Shown piece after piece: positions 10,697 through 22,191 of a stretch of DNA of 64,000 bases (positions within the stretch are counted from its first letter, which is position 1; each line of letters opens with the position of its first letter). The DNA is from Mucor racemosus (Eukaryota; Mucoromycota; Mucoromycetes; Mucorales; Mucoraceae). Made by a program: the position numbers and the translations under genes. The notes under the pieces are model-generated. The model worked only from the letters and a program-made list of their open reading frames with translations. It searched no databases and had not been told where the DNA came from. The stretch covers positions 1,860,001 through 1,924,000 of the forward strand of contig JAPEHQ010000005.1 of NCBI GenBank assembly GCA_027405735.1. The letters are read 5' to 3'.

Positions 10697-13055
10697 GTAA
10701 GACTAAATCTTAATGTAAATCATCTCTAGCGTAATAACTATAAAGTAGGACTATATTATTATCGAATACACTACCACACAATATTAAAATGTATAATGAT
10801 TCACAATAATAAGCTTGAATCAAGTGGGTACAGCATTGTAAATTCTTGAAAAAGTTCTCAAGTATTATAAAGTCTCTTATTTTTAAGACTTACAAGGCTT
10901 ATAAGCGGAATATTAATTTCGGAAATTATTCTTGTCCAGATCATCAATTTTGACATTTTTTAAAATTTTTTTTTCTGATTTTGCAATTCTAGAGTTAATT
11001 ATACTACTAATTGTAAAAACAAAAAATATACACATATTCAAAATTTAGCGCTCTATTTGCTCAATAAAAAATAACAAACCTTTTTATTGCAAAATATTAC
11101 ATGAAAATCCTTTAACCAAAAAACCGTTTTTGGGTCAAAAGTACAAATTTTCATTACTTAACATTTAATATTAAGCTTTTATAAAATGTGTATTAGTCAT
11201 GGCTACAATTTTCTCTCACAATGTAGTATGTTTAAACGTTTATTTTGGTATCAAAATTTGATTTTTCTGTTTTTTGTTCAAAATCATGAGTGTTGGTAAG
11301 GATAAAATGAGCCCCTAAAATGTCCGCTACAAAGTCTGAATTTTCAGACCGTACATGTTTAAGTGTAAGAAAAGTTTTAAAAAAAAACGCTTTTTTATTT
11401 AAAACTTAGATATACCATTAGAATAAGAGAGAATTAGCCGTTCAACCTTGCTATGCTCAATTACGGCGTCGCTCTAAGGGCTCACTTTTGCAATTTTTAA
11501 TGAGTGTATGATATGATAGACGGTTTTTCTGGTAGAAAAATGCATGTTTCTATGATAAAAGATATTGCCTATTTTGTTTCCTTTATGGTTCATGCGCTGT
11601 AATGCTGCTTTTACATTGGCTGAAATGTGCAATTTAGGAGGGTTTTAAGTTTTAATTGCGCTAAATAATGTAAAGCCTTGCAAATAATTCTTTTCTACGT
11701 GTGTTGTTTCCCTCTTTTTGTTTTCATATTCTAAGAATATATTCACTGTTTGATAAGACATATCAGACTATTATCAAACTGATTGATATTCTTTTCTTTT
11801 ATCTGAAAACGCATGCTAACATAAGGGACTAATATTTTTAATATAGGTAGCAGCCTATATTAGAGGCTGATATTTTTATTTATGTTATATCAGAATTTAT
11901 ATATGGCATTACCGATATCTATTTCCATAATCTTAGTCTTGGTTGTGCCCATATTATCGTCATTGTATAACCTGAGATTGTCGTCTATTACATATACCCT
12001 GATATTGTATATTAAATAATTTAACCGCATTCTAATATCAAACATCATTATTTACTACTGTTGTATTGTTAGACGTACTTCTTGATTACCAGATCAAATC
12101 GGAGACAATGATATTTATATCTACACAATAAAAGGCTATAACTGGCTACAAACCCACGAAATATTCCAGAAAATTGATAAAATTTCAAATGATATAGACA
12201 CACAAAAAAAAAAGAACAATCTAATGTCTTACCTAATTACCATAGTTTTGATTGTATATATACTGTACTTGAAAACAAATCTTTTTACAGCTGACAATCG
12301 TGAACTAAAACAGTAAATTTAAAGAAGGTTAATTTGTTTAAATTTTATTATTGAATTGTATTATTGTCTATAATCTATATTAATAAAAGCAAATGTAATT
12401 TAAAAACCCATTCCAGTAAAAAATACAATGGAATTTTGAAAACGGCACGATGCTCATCATTGTAATGATCTATAATTTTGGACTAACAACAAAGGTGGAT
12501 AATATGCTTATAGATATTATTTTTGCTATTATAAATTTGTGATCACTGGATTGATGAAGGTTGGTGTTCTTATTTGTAAATTAAATATTTATTAGTGAAT
12601 AAATATAAGTAAAGAGAGTATAACAAGACAGATAAATCTACAAGGGATCATGTAATGATTTCCTTGTAGTATTTATATAAGGAATGAGGCAAGGTTTTGC
12701 ATGAATGAAACTGAAATGTTTGACTCATTACAATCATGTACAAACCAATTTGTGCCCATACAATCAGCTCATTATGCTCATGGTCAGATTTCATTATTAC
12801 GTACAAATAAGAATAATGAGATGCTTTTGGGCAATTCTACTATTATGCACACATGAGATTAATGTCATACACATGGACAGAATCTATAATTCTGCACATA
12901 CAGGTTTAGCGTTGTGCTCGTGTGCAGTTTCTTTTGTTGTGCCCATGTGCATCTTGTTATCTTTTTAGCCATATTCAGTGGGCACAGCAGCTCAGGCTAT
13001 AGTGTGCAACCCAACTGGCCGCAACAAAATTATCTTGTACAGCACAGGTCGTCCG
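10591..13055 (-). repeat. Right inverted arm of element 1
   Basis: Mirror of the left arm but without its deletion. It contains the dynein fragment at its inner end and then non-coding AT-rich sequence. An outer 300 bp (about 12735-13040) is packed with TGTGC, TGCACA and GTGCCCAT motifs. Frames of up to 87 codons here (12705-12968) recur in all arm copies as by-products of the TIR sequence and are not judged coding. Confidence 0.8.
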
Positions 13056-14689
13056 TAGTATATCCCGGCAAATTGCAAACATAATAACAACTTCCAATTT
13101 TAAATGAGAATAGGTGGGCATCTTTTGTGTAATGATCTCAAAGGGAATCGTTTATCACCTACTGTGTGTCGAGAAAGTCATCACCAAAGTGCATCTATAG
13201 CTTATTACGTACTTTTATTGAAAACAATCAAGAACCTAATCTCTATAACGAATACTAACCCAAGTAAGCTGCCACTCTACATGGACATAGATATAAATAA
13301 GGGTTATAAGTATCTTAGATATCAGCTTCCATGGATCATTGTGTATTCGGTAAATTTGAACAACAAGTTGGTTAGTTGCTATTATTTGCACCTAATAAGA
13401 TCTATAAACGCGCCAGTTCTCGCCGAGTATGGATCCAAATGAGCTTTCATTGCAATAGTAGTTACTTCTAGCGTTGATCCACAGAATTAAAAAAGGTTCA
13501 GTTTCACTGAGTTGCTGTAAAAATGAAAAAATGAAGATGCACACTTGTTTAGGCTATTTTGTGTGGATTGTTTTGGATATTCTTTGAAAATTTTTATAAA
13601 ATTAAATAATGGCTCAAAATTGAATATTGAAGTTGCACTTAATGCACAGTAGATATACAAATAACATATATTTATTTCATTAGCTAGCAGCTGTTTTTGA
13701 AGGAGTAGAGCGCACTTTTTTGAGTGAAACTATCTCTTCCTCTGCTTAAATAAAATAAAGCAACCGGAAAGATGCTTTCAATCAATGAATATTGATCCAA
13801 ATGGTCTGTAATTTTCAAAACATATACTACAGCTGTAGTCGTATCAAGAATTAAGACTTTAACACCTAATTGATTTACTAGTTAAATTGTAGAAATAGCA
13901 GTAAATCAGCGGAAGTCAGCATATATGGAAATCGAAACAATCGAAATTTTTAATCAAACGTTCTTTTTATATATAATTAAAGTTGTAATGCAACGTGTTC
14001 TACAACTATTTTGTTTAAAAAAATGTCGGATAGTCATTATGGATTGAAATAACAGTAAGCAAATACAGTAAATACTAGGAAAAATACAAGAAAATCGTCA
14101 ACCTTTGTATATTAAATAAATTTTTTGATTAAATGGTCAACAGCTTATAATAAGATGGATAGTATATAATAGCATTGTATACTGGGTACATTTTAAAGAT
14201 TTGAAAAATAAGCATTTTTGATGGAGTAATTAATAAAGCGTAAAAACATAATGTAAAAGGTCAATCCTTGATTAAAAAAAAAATACAGTAAAAACCAAAC
14301 AAATTGGTACCTATAGATGCTATGAATTTCGCGCATAATTAGAAAAAGATGCATGTGGCCTAATGCTGTTTATTTCATTAACGCAAGTAATCTGACTGTC
14401 GATTCATCATTAAGGTCGACGTTTATTTGACAAATGATTATGTATGTACATATATGCAAGATCAGCAGCTATTCTTTTCTTCTTCTCATACCATGGCATC
14501 TGTCACCTTGTTGAACCGAATTAAGCACGCATTAATTGCGGGGTTGAGGCTTGAATGACATGATGTAAGAAAGAAATTTCTAAAATCTTCTAGCAAAAAA
14601 TAAGCCGGAGCACTTTTATACAAAGGGAGATCTTTATCGCATTTTTTTCTTCTTTTCTTTACACATACACGAAAAAGCAATAAAGAAAT
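13056..14689. other. Intergenic between element 1 and Hikeshi gene
   Basis: A 112-codon frame at 13104-13442 has no recognisable domain and no clear gene context; it is not called. The rest is AT-rich. The last 200 bases, with the pyrimidine-rich stretch near 14641-14660, should hold the Hikeshi promoter. Confidence 0.4.
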
Positions 14690-15414
14690 ATGTTTGGCTG
14701 TATTGCTGCTGGTCGTTTAGTAAGTAAATAGTTTATTCAATTACTATGCATTTGATATTAATTAATGAAAATTAGGTTCAAACAAATTTACAGCAAGTTG
14801 ACGTTAATAAATATGTCTTTGAATTAGCTGATGCACAAGCTATCAATCATATTGTTGTGTTTTTACTAGGAACTATTCCGTTTGAACCTGGTTTTGCGGC
14901 AACAGTTCATTTACTTTGGCCAAATAAAGATTGGCAATTATTAGGAGGGTAAGTAACAAAGTTACTTATTTTGGTTTTTACCATGACAATTAATTTCATC
15001 CTTCTTAGACTATCAAATGAAAAACCAAGTGCCATCTTTCGGTTAAAAACAAAAGAAGCAGCTGTAAATAACATGCAAATGTCCACATCAGCAACACTTG
15101 GTATTTCTATAGAACCTATTGAAGTTGTTCAACGAGAACTTGCAACATTAAATCAATCAACAACATCTTCTGCTTTAGTTAAACCTGGTGTTAATGTTTC
15201 CCAAGTGGGTGAAATGGCAGGACGCGTATTAGAAAACTTGTACAATTATTGTACATCATTCGCAACACAAAATCTTCCAGTGAATGCAATTCCATTAGGC
15301 CAATTAACGGAAAATGGATATTTACCCTTAAAAACCTTTCAAACTTGGTATGAAAACCTATCAAGGAAACTAGCATCCAACCCAAATTATTTAATAGAAG
15401 ATAAATCAGCTTAA
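14690..15414 (+). CDS. Hikeshi/OPI10 family protein (Hsp70 nuclear import carrier)
   Basis: Exons 14690-14719, 14776-14948 and 15009-15414 give 202 aa, the usual family length. The start MFGCIAAGRLVQTNLQQVD, then INHIVVFLLGTIPFEPGF, VHLLWPNKDWQLLGGLSNEKPSAIF (quoted in pieces: WQLLGG, NEKPSAIFRL) and the C-terminal KTFQTWYENLSRKLASNPNYL are all diagnostic of Hikeshi/OPI10. Vertebrate Hikeshi carries Hsp70 into the nucleus during heat stress; yeast Opi10 was found through inositol excretion. The first exon encodes only ten residues, but the MFGC start is conserved across the family, which fixes the start codon. The stop codon is only 20 bp from the stop of the convergent DeSI-Trx-PUL gene, so the two mRNAs probably overlap at their 3' ends. 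Confidence 0.95.
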
Positions 15415-15434
15415 TAAATACTTTATTTTAAGAA

Positions 15435-17603
15435 TCAAGCTTGTTGTTTGGTCAATTCGCAAATATCTCGCCCTAATCCCAAAACTTTACTAGAACTAAT
15501 CACTTTTGATGCCTTTTTCTCTTCAATAACATTATTAATATCTAGTGCTGATAATAAATCAGCGACCGAGGATGTATCTTGAGGTGCCAGGAACAAGAAT
15601 TTTCCGATGGCTGCCAAAAGTCGATGAACTATTGTGAAATGTTAGATGATTTAAGTCTGTACTAACATTCATTTTTTACTTACTAATTTCTTCGTCAGTT
15701 TCTTTAATCAATGCATCCATAACAGCACTGGATAATTCTACTTCCCAGTCATCATCTTCTTGTTCTGCCATACCAGAAAATGTACCCCTTTCCTTTTCTA
15801 ATCTCTCAATAGCGATACATGTGGAGCAATTGTATGCTAAAGAAGCTGCTGCTTGTCTTATTTGTGAGTCTGAAGCTAATAAACTAGATACTAGTAATTG
15901 AGTAAGCTGAGAACGATGAGACGTTGCAAGATTGGAAGTAAACTGTGTGGTTGATAAAGTTGTATTGGCAAATATGTTGCATGCAATTCTTAAAATCATG
16001 AGCCATGTTGCTTTAGCGGGAGCTTCGGCCTTGGATGCAATTTCTAGGATTGCTGCAATTTGAGAAGCTACAACAGAAGTTTGTTAATGTATCGGTAAAA
16101 ATTTAAAGGATTGACGCACTTACGATCATTCACATAATCATCAGATACAACCTTTGAGATCAATAAGGATCTATAAATATCGAATAACGGGAATAATTGA
16201 TCTACTGCTAATTTTTGCAAGAGCAAATCTATTCACATGAAAGCAAAAGTTAACCTCTAATTGTAACCATTTTATAAACGACAAACTCACCAACTAACAA
16301 TTTCCAATGACCTAAATTCAAGGTTGTATCCTTCTTTTCCAAAAAGCTCTTGGATTGATCCAATACATTCTTTTGATCTATGTCTAATGCGATATTTTCT
16401 TTTTCCAAAAATGCATTTAATTTTGCGTAAATCATATCCCATTTTCCTGGTGTAGAATACAAAATTGGTACATTGGGTTGATCCACAATGGCTCTAAGCA
16501 AAATCTTTCTATGAGGATGAGCTATTTTAAATCCATGTTAGCATTTCATATCATTAATTGTATGTATATACTTACGAGGAAATGCTTCAAATAGTAAAAT
16601 ATCGACTTGACTCTTCAATTCTGCGTAATTAGCACCTTTGAATTCTGAATATTTCTGTCCATTCAGGAATAATTGAAAAGTGGGAGTGGCACGAATACCA
16701 TATTTTGCAGCATCAGGTGCCATTGAAGTATCCATAATAACTCCCAAAATCTTAATTTGTTCACTATCGCCATTCTTTTCTCGAATCAAATTCTCGAAAT
16801 CAGGTTTAATCACTCGACATGGAGGACATGATGCTGATGTGAAAAATACAATTACTGCTTTATAAGTTGAAATAAATCCATCTACTGCAGCAGCAGTATT
16901 AGCGATTTGCACTGGATTTACCGTTGTAGGGGCAGCAGATGTGGCAGCAGATGAAATGCCTTGAAGTAATGATGCTGCTTCTGCTGGTGGCTGTTGTGTC
17001 ATTATATTGCCATTATTACTACTGGTTAATTTAGATTGTCCAAACATGTTTTCAATCATTGGTAAGATAGATTGCCCAAAAGGTCTATATAAAGTATTGG
17101 CTATAAATTATTTATTCCAATGTAATCGTACTATTTTCACAACTTACGTGTTGAGAAACTCGGCAGGTAAATCAGTAATATGACCTGGAATAGTCTTACC
17201 ACATAAAAACTGACAAAGATCGTTTGAGAATGTATTACAATTGAAATCTAACAAGTGATATTTCTCGGCACTATAGATATAAAGTTAATTTATCTACTCG
17301 TATAATTAAAAAAAGATATAGCTATAGTTACGTATAAACTGAACGAAGACTATCAATATATTCTACTACAACTTCCAGTGGTAAAAATGTTTCTCCAATG
17401 TCAATTACTTCAAGAGGATGTCCATGTTGTGTTGCTCCTGGTACAGAGGTCATAATTCCTTGACCAAAATAAAATTCTTGACCAAATACAACTACGGAAG
17501 TATGCCAAATACCGTCAATTTGTTTTCCTGTTAATTGTCTTGACATGGAGCGAGCCATGCCTTGAGAGAGATCATATACATAAAGTTTAACAGGTTCAGA
17601 CAT
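15435..17603 (-). CDS. DeSI (PPPDE) peptidase - thioredoxin - PUL domain protein
   Basis: Seven exons: 17332-17603, 17148-17270, 16576-17084, 16291-16521, 16124-16228, 15684-16067 and 15435-15628 (605 aa). Residues 1-140 are a PPPDE/DeSI-1 fold: VKLYVYDLSQGMARSM, catalytic His34 in GIWHTSVVVF and Cys102 in LLDFNCNTFSND, then ITDLPAEFLNTPFGQ. Residues about 195-300 are a thioredoxin domain with CPPC at 218-221 and a cis-Pro region (RATPTFQLF). Residues about 320-600 are a PUL domain (KLLVDLLLQKLAVDQLFPLFD; LATSHRSQLTQLLVSS), the Ufd3/PLAA-type module that binds Cdc48/p97. The combination suggests a deSUMOylating or deubiquitinating isopeptidase linked to Cdc48. I placed the exon 4 donor at gtgagt (16290) rather than keeping the short in-frame extension, because the resulting intron is 62 nt and typical. 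MSEPVKL was chosen as start over an ATG 21 bases upstream because it aligns with DeSI-1 proteins. Confidence 0.92.
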
Positions 17604-18369
17604 TTTTGTTATTATAAAGAGCAATAAAAGGAATATATATGCGATTACATTTTAATAATTCGAATTTGTTCTAGTAAATTCACTTCCACGTAATTTAAGA
17701 CTACCGTAGCTGTATTTCTATATTGAGATGGCTTGCGTATTTCCACATTTGCTTTTCTGAGATGAAAAAGTCAGGTACCAAAACTGAATCACTAAACATG
17801 TGCTGAATGTTATTGTAGAAGGATTGCTTAAACTTGGGTTTTTATATATAACATTGTGTTATTGCTCTTCTATACAACTATTCAATTTTTATATGTGTAG
17901 TTTTATTATTATTGCACATATGCTGGAAGATTATAGTTCAAATAAATGCAAATCTTAGTATCAGAAATTTTAGTAATTTCGTGTAGAAGCCTAATTTTTT
18001 CAAGTAAATTTAGCAAACAAAAAATTCTAAAGTAGAGACCAACATGTGGTAATCATTTTGTATTATAATATATTATATAAAATTATGACTATTTTAGCTT
18101 TAATAAACACTTGAATTTTTTATCCCTAATCAGCGTCATGATGCTATTTTGCGGAAAAATTCTATTTATTTACAGTCAATCTATATCATAACATGATATA
18201 TGATTTGACGCATAGTATAATATACGGGTATTGCAAACAGCATTACAAAAGGCATTTCAAATCATATGTATTTTGTGTGACCAAACTGAAATTTACTGCC
18301 CCTTGAATACAACAACCAAAATTCATAAATAACAAATAATATACCCGCCTCTTTTCATTCTTTATTAAA
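17604..18369. promoter_or_regulatory. Intergenic region between divergent genes
   Basis: 766 bases between the DeSI-Trx-PUL and the 18370 gene starts. AT-rich; the CT-rich tract just before 18370 resembles the leaders of neighbouring genes. Nothing else recognised. Confidence 0.35.
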
Positions 18370-19806
18370 ATGGAAGCATTTCTAACCACCTTACCACCGT
18401 ATGTTCATGAATTTCTTGATAGATATCCTCCAACAGATGTGTTTAATTTGTTGAAAGAGTTGATCTGCTTTGCTGTATTATATTCTGAAGATCGTGACAA
18501 ATTAAATCAGTCAACTACTGATTTTTTAAAGAAAAAGCAACAGGAGAATGTAAGTAGAAAATGTATTAATGTATGAAATCGCTGTATATAAACATGTATT
18601 TATAGAAAAATCATGAGCATCTTGAAAAAGATGACGAGAATGAAGTTGAAAGTACAGAAGAAGAACTAGAAGAAGAAGAAGAAGCTACTGTACCAACAAC
18701 AGAAAAAGGCATTGAATCCATAGCAGAAGAAACTGAGATCGAGATTCAATCACTGAAAGCTAAACCTACTTACAATATTCGAACAGGAGAATTGATACAA
18801 ACAGATAAATCAAATATGCCAAATACTTTTCCAGAATGGTGGGGCCATCGTGAGTCAGTTCCGCAAAAACCAGAACGTAAAGAGACCATAATTCCTGATG
18901 AGAATAATGACAACAAGGCACTCCCTCAAAGTTTCGGTTCCTCGTGGATATCATGTACGAATTATTTATTCTATACAATGACCAGTTTATACTGATATTT
19001 TTCTTTTAGGGGAAAATCAACAACCTACTTCCACTCCAAATACTACAAATTACCGCATGGAAAGAGCAAGAAGGTAAAGATTTAATAAATCATGTCTGCA
19101 AGGGATTACTAAAAAATACAGAAAAATAGCCAGATTATACCAGATTTAAGATCATATCTAGTAGAAGATTCAAAATTAACGACATCTCGCACTGCACCTC
19201 CTTCAAATTCATCACCCTCAGCAGCAGCAGCAGCTAACAAGAAGAGATATTCATTGAATACAACTTCCAAAACTGCAACAGTTTCACCTCCAGCAGTATC
19301 ATCAACGGCGTCTCCAAATTCCAACAAGGCTATGGCTAAACCTAAACGCCGTATTTCATGTAAATCAAGTTATTCTAAATACCAAACAAATGATTAATTT
19401 TCCTTTTTTTTTAGCACCACCTGTTTGTGATTCCCCTGTATCCACAGTTCCTCCAGCTTCAAAATTTATTCAAACAGCTACTAAACAACAGCAATTACGA
19501 CAAAATAAAACCATTTCACCTTCATCTTCAGGTACATCAACACCTACTCGATCTGCTTCTGTTGCTATAAAACAACCCAGGCAAAATGCAGCCATGAGAG
19601 CAAGAGCAGAGCATGCAAGAATTCAACAAGAAGAAATGGAAAAGAAGAAAAACGCACCAGCCATTGGATCTTCTACCAGTTTAAGGCTCAAACAAAGAGT
19701 AAATTCAGGCATTGATTGGGAATCAATTAAGCGAGATAGAAGGAAGACAGTAGCCGAGACACCTTCTTCGGCATCGGCAAATGTTGATACTCCCAAGAAA
19801 GATTAG
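18370..19806 (+). CDS. Unknown, largely disordered protein with helical N-terminus
   Basis: Exons 18370-18549, 18606-18954, 19010-19073, 19130-19359 and 19415-19806 give 404 aa with all phases consistent. The first 60 residues (LPPYVHEFLDRYPPTDVFNL, then LLKELICFAVLY) form an amphipathic helical unit that loosely resembles the docking/dimerisation fold of PKA regulatory subunits; this is a weak guess. An acidic stretch follows (EEELEEEEEA), then PEWWGHRESVPQKPERK. The C-terminal 220 residues are rich in Ser, Thr, Pro and Ala with basic patches (KPKRRIS; IKRDRRKT) and a charged helix (MRARAEHARIQQEEMEKKK). This looks like a scaffold or cytoskeleton-linked protein, but I do not recognise the family and assign no function. 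Confidence 0.75.
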
Positions 19807-20075
19807 CATCTGGAACATTTTGGTTATAATAAAGTTTCTTTTTTTCCCCCGGACAACTGTTCGGGAAAATGTTTCCATTTTGATTTGCAGGCTTCTTTAA
19901 CATGAATATTACCCCCGCACATTTAGTTACAACAATGATGTATATGTATGCAAAATAGCATGATTTTAATGGTTGATTCGATATGATGAAAAACGATATT
20001 TTGACAGTAATATAAAGTTTTTTCCGTTTGCTTATTTGCCCTTTTTTCTTTCTCTCTCCTTTTAAGTTTTATAAA

Positions 20076-21873
20076 ATGTCACAAGGAAATCATACATTAT
20101 TAAGTTGGCTACAACATATTAAACATCATCATGATAAAAGACAATCCATTACTATACTTACTCCCGATAAACAAAAATATATAGTTAATTGTCCTGTATT
20201 GACACATCATGAAGATGAACCTATTGTAGTTGCCAATGTGGAACCTCCTGTTGCTGCTAGAGCAAGTGCAGATGTGAATAATGGCGACGATAAATCTTCA
20301 TCGAAAAGTAAACCCGCTTCCATCTTTTCTGCAGGTGCTCGAAAATTCAAGAATAATTTGGTTCATTTTCATAGACCTCATGGATTGTTATTTCAAAACC
20401 ATTCTACTACTGATAATAAAACAGACAACATTAACCAACGTGAAAATAGGGAAAACTCGGCCGATTCTAATAATAATTCTCGAGAAAATGGTTGCTATTG
20501 TAATACAAATGCAGCAACATCCAACGTTGATGCTGATGATGAATTAGAAGAGCAACAACAGCAACAAGGCGACTCTGGCAGTGTTCGCTCTAAAGATTGG
20601 ACCAAACATCCCCCTTGTTTATGTAATACACACATTAATATGACTGCCATGGATGATAATGCTAGTAACTATAGCAATAGCAATGACGATATTAGCAGAG
20701 AAAACTCAATTTTTTCATTACCTGATGATATTGATAGCCCTAATGTTGGGTTTAAAAAGCTTAGAAAGGATGGTGATCTAGTTGATTGGGATGAATTGAG
20801 CACATTTATGGATGAAAGTGATGACGATGATGAATATGATAATCAAACATTGGAACATGCGAAATCGAGATTATTTACAAGATCTGTGATACGAAACGAT
20901 TTGATTAGGCTTGCCTTGAATGGGTAAAATTTTACATGTATATAGGATATTTCCATTGTTTTAATGATGAATCATCTAGTCCTTTTCAAAGCCCAATGCA
21001 CACCGAATCAAAAAAGCATGTATTGCATGTAGGTTGCGGAAATGGTTCTTGGTGCACAGACATTGCAGAGTTATTTCCAAATTGGTTGGTGGTTGGTATG
21101 GATGATAAAACAGGTGGCCCTTCCCCTGATCAAAGAAAAGTACCAAGAAACTTTAAATACATTCGATGCTTTTATGATATTCTCAAAACACTCAAGGATA
21201 TTCCAGCCGATTCATTCGATTTCATATATGCTCGGTTTCTATTGGATGCTTATGGAGATGATTGTTATCAGGATTTAGTTCAAGAATGCCATAGAATTTG
21301 TAAACCAGAAGGTTATGTTGAATTGTATGAATTAGATATGAGAATTTATGGTAATCCAAAGGCTGGACCTATTACACATAAATTAAATGTTAAAGGTAAG
21401 TACACACATTTGATCAACTGTGTCTACATATATTGAGCATATCACAAATGTTTCTATTAGTGTTCGAAACTATGGAATCATATAATTTAAACCCACGTTT
21501 AGCTCGAAAAATAGGGGATTTAGTATCTGACATATTTGAGTCTCACAAACAAGAACCGTTAGATCAAGATTCAGATAACACTAGAAGGAAAAAAAAGAAA
21601 CATTTTGATTCGAATTATACATCTTTACCGTTGGGAGTTTGGGGTGGAAGATTAGGTGTCATGTTTAGAGATAGCATCAATGATTTGTTTTTTGATTTTA
21701 GTGTACATGATAATGAAGATTTAGAAGCGAGCTATGAAGGTAGCATTCATGGTTTTAGCGATTCTACCCTGTACAATTCAGATATAGAAACAATGGACAA
21801 AGAGATGGATTCACAGAAAACATTCATGAATTTACATCATGTATATGTTAGAAAATGCTCCGCAAGAAATTAG
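20076..21873 (+). CDS. SAM-dependent methyltransferase with long N-terminal extension
   Basis: Exons 20076-20923, 20980-21395 and 21461-21873 give 558 aa. Residues 1-280 are low-complexity (Asn, Ser, Asp, Gln) with an acidic end (DESDDDDEYDNQ). The class I methyltransferase fold begins near residue 297: VLHVGCGNGSWCTDIAELFP is motif I (GCGNG 301-305), VVGMDD motif II, ADSFDFIYARFLLDAYGDD and CHRICKPEGYVELYELDM the later motifs. This type is common in Mucoromycota and other fungi (Methyltransf_25/LaeA-like); the substrate is unknown. The second-exon acceptor 'catctag' was chosen because the nearer AG leads to a stop. MSQGNHTLLSWLQH was taken as start; an in-frame ATG 48 bases upstream would add a hydrophobic segment without support. 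Confidence 0.85.
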
Positions 21874-22191
21874 AATAAATTTTTTGTACAATTTCATGAT
21901 TAAAATGATGATAGTTTTGTAAATAATGACATGTGATACATACCATTAGAGACAGTTTTTATTTTCAAAAATACATGGTGCTGTGTAACCAAATTGCAGT
22001 GTTTATCGCATTTCACATGCCTGTCAATACTGTCAAAGTATAAATTGGTTATCTGGATTACAAATGTTCTTATTCATATCACTCAGCATATATAGCTTTT
22101 AACCAACCCTGCGATATATTGGTGTAATCTAAACATTCAGAAAAAAAAAAACTTTTTGCTTGTATTCTTCTTCTTTCATCTCTTTGTAAAA
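21874..22191. other. Intergenic, 318 bp
   Basis: 3' end of the methyltransferase gene and promoter of the next gene. A-run at 22141-22151 and a CT-rich stretch just before the ATG. No other feature seen. Confidence 0.4.

Larger units (their letters stand above)
7295..13055. mobile_element. Palindromic (foldback-like) non-autonomous DNA element 1 with captured dynein intermediate-chain exon
   Basis: The left end (TGGCCGACCTGTGC) and right end (GCACAGGTCGTCCG) are inverted and each is bordered by TA, consistent with a TA target duplication. Inverted arms: 7295-8329 and about 10591-13055. The inner arm pairs almost base for base over about 850 bp (7480-8329 with 10591-11430). The outer left arm has lost about 1.4 kb relative to the right: after 'caacgctaaacctg' (near 7447) the sequence jumps to 'taatcgagcatag', which in the right arm lies at about 11460. 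The subterminal part is rich in TGTGC/GCACA motifs, which look like binding sites for a transposase supplied in trans. No transposase frame exists. Two solo LTRs (8335-8866, 9915-10443) are nested inside. The loop (8867-10470) is homologous to the loop of element 2. Confidence 0.8.

Noticed and set aside
12705..12968. 87-codon frame rich in Cys and His, recurring at 41594-41965 and mirrored near 36082-36297
   Set aside because: It lies in the TGTGC-rich subterminal arm and changes length and frame between copies; explained by the TIR sequence.
13104..13442. 112-codon frame right of element 1
   Set aside because: No domain, biased composition or gene context; consistent with chance in AT-rich DNA.
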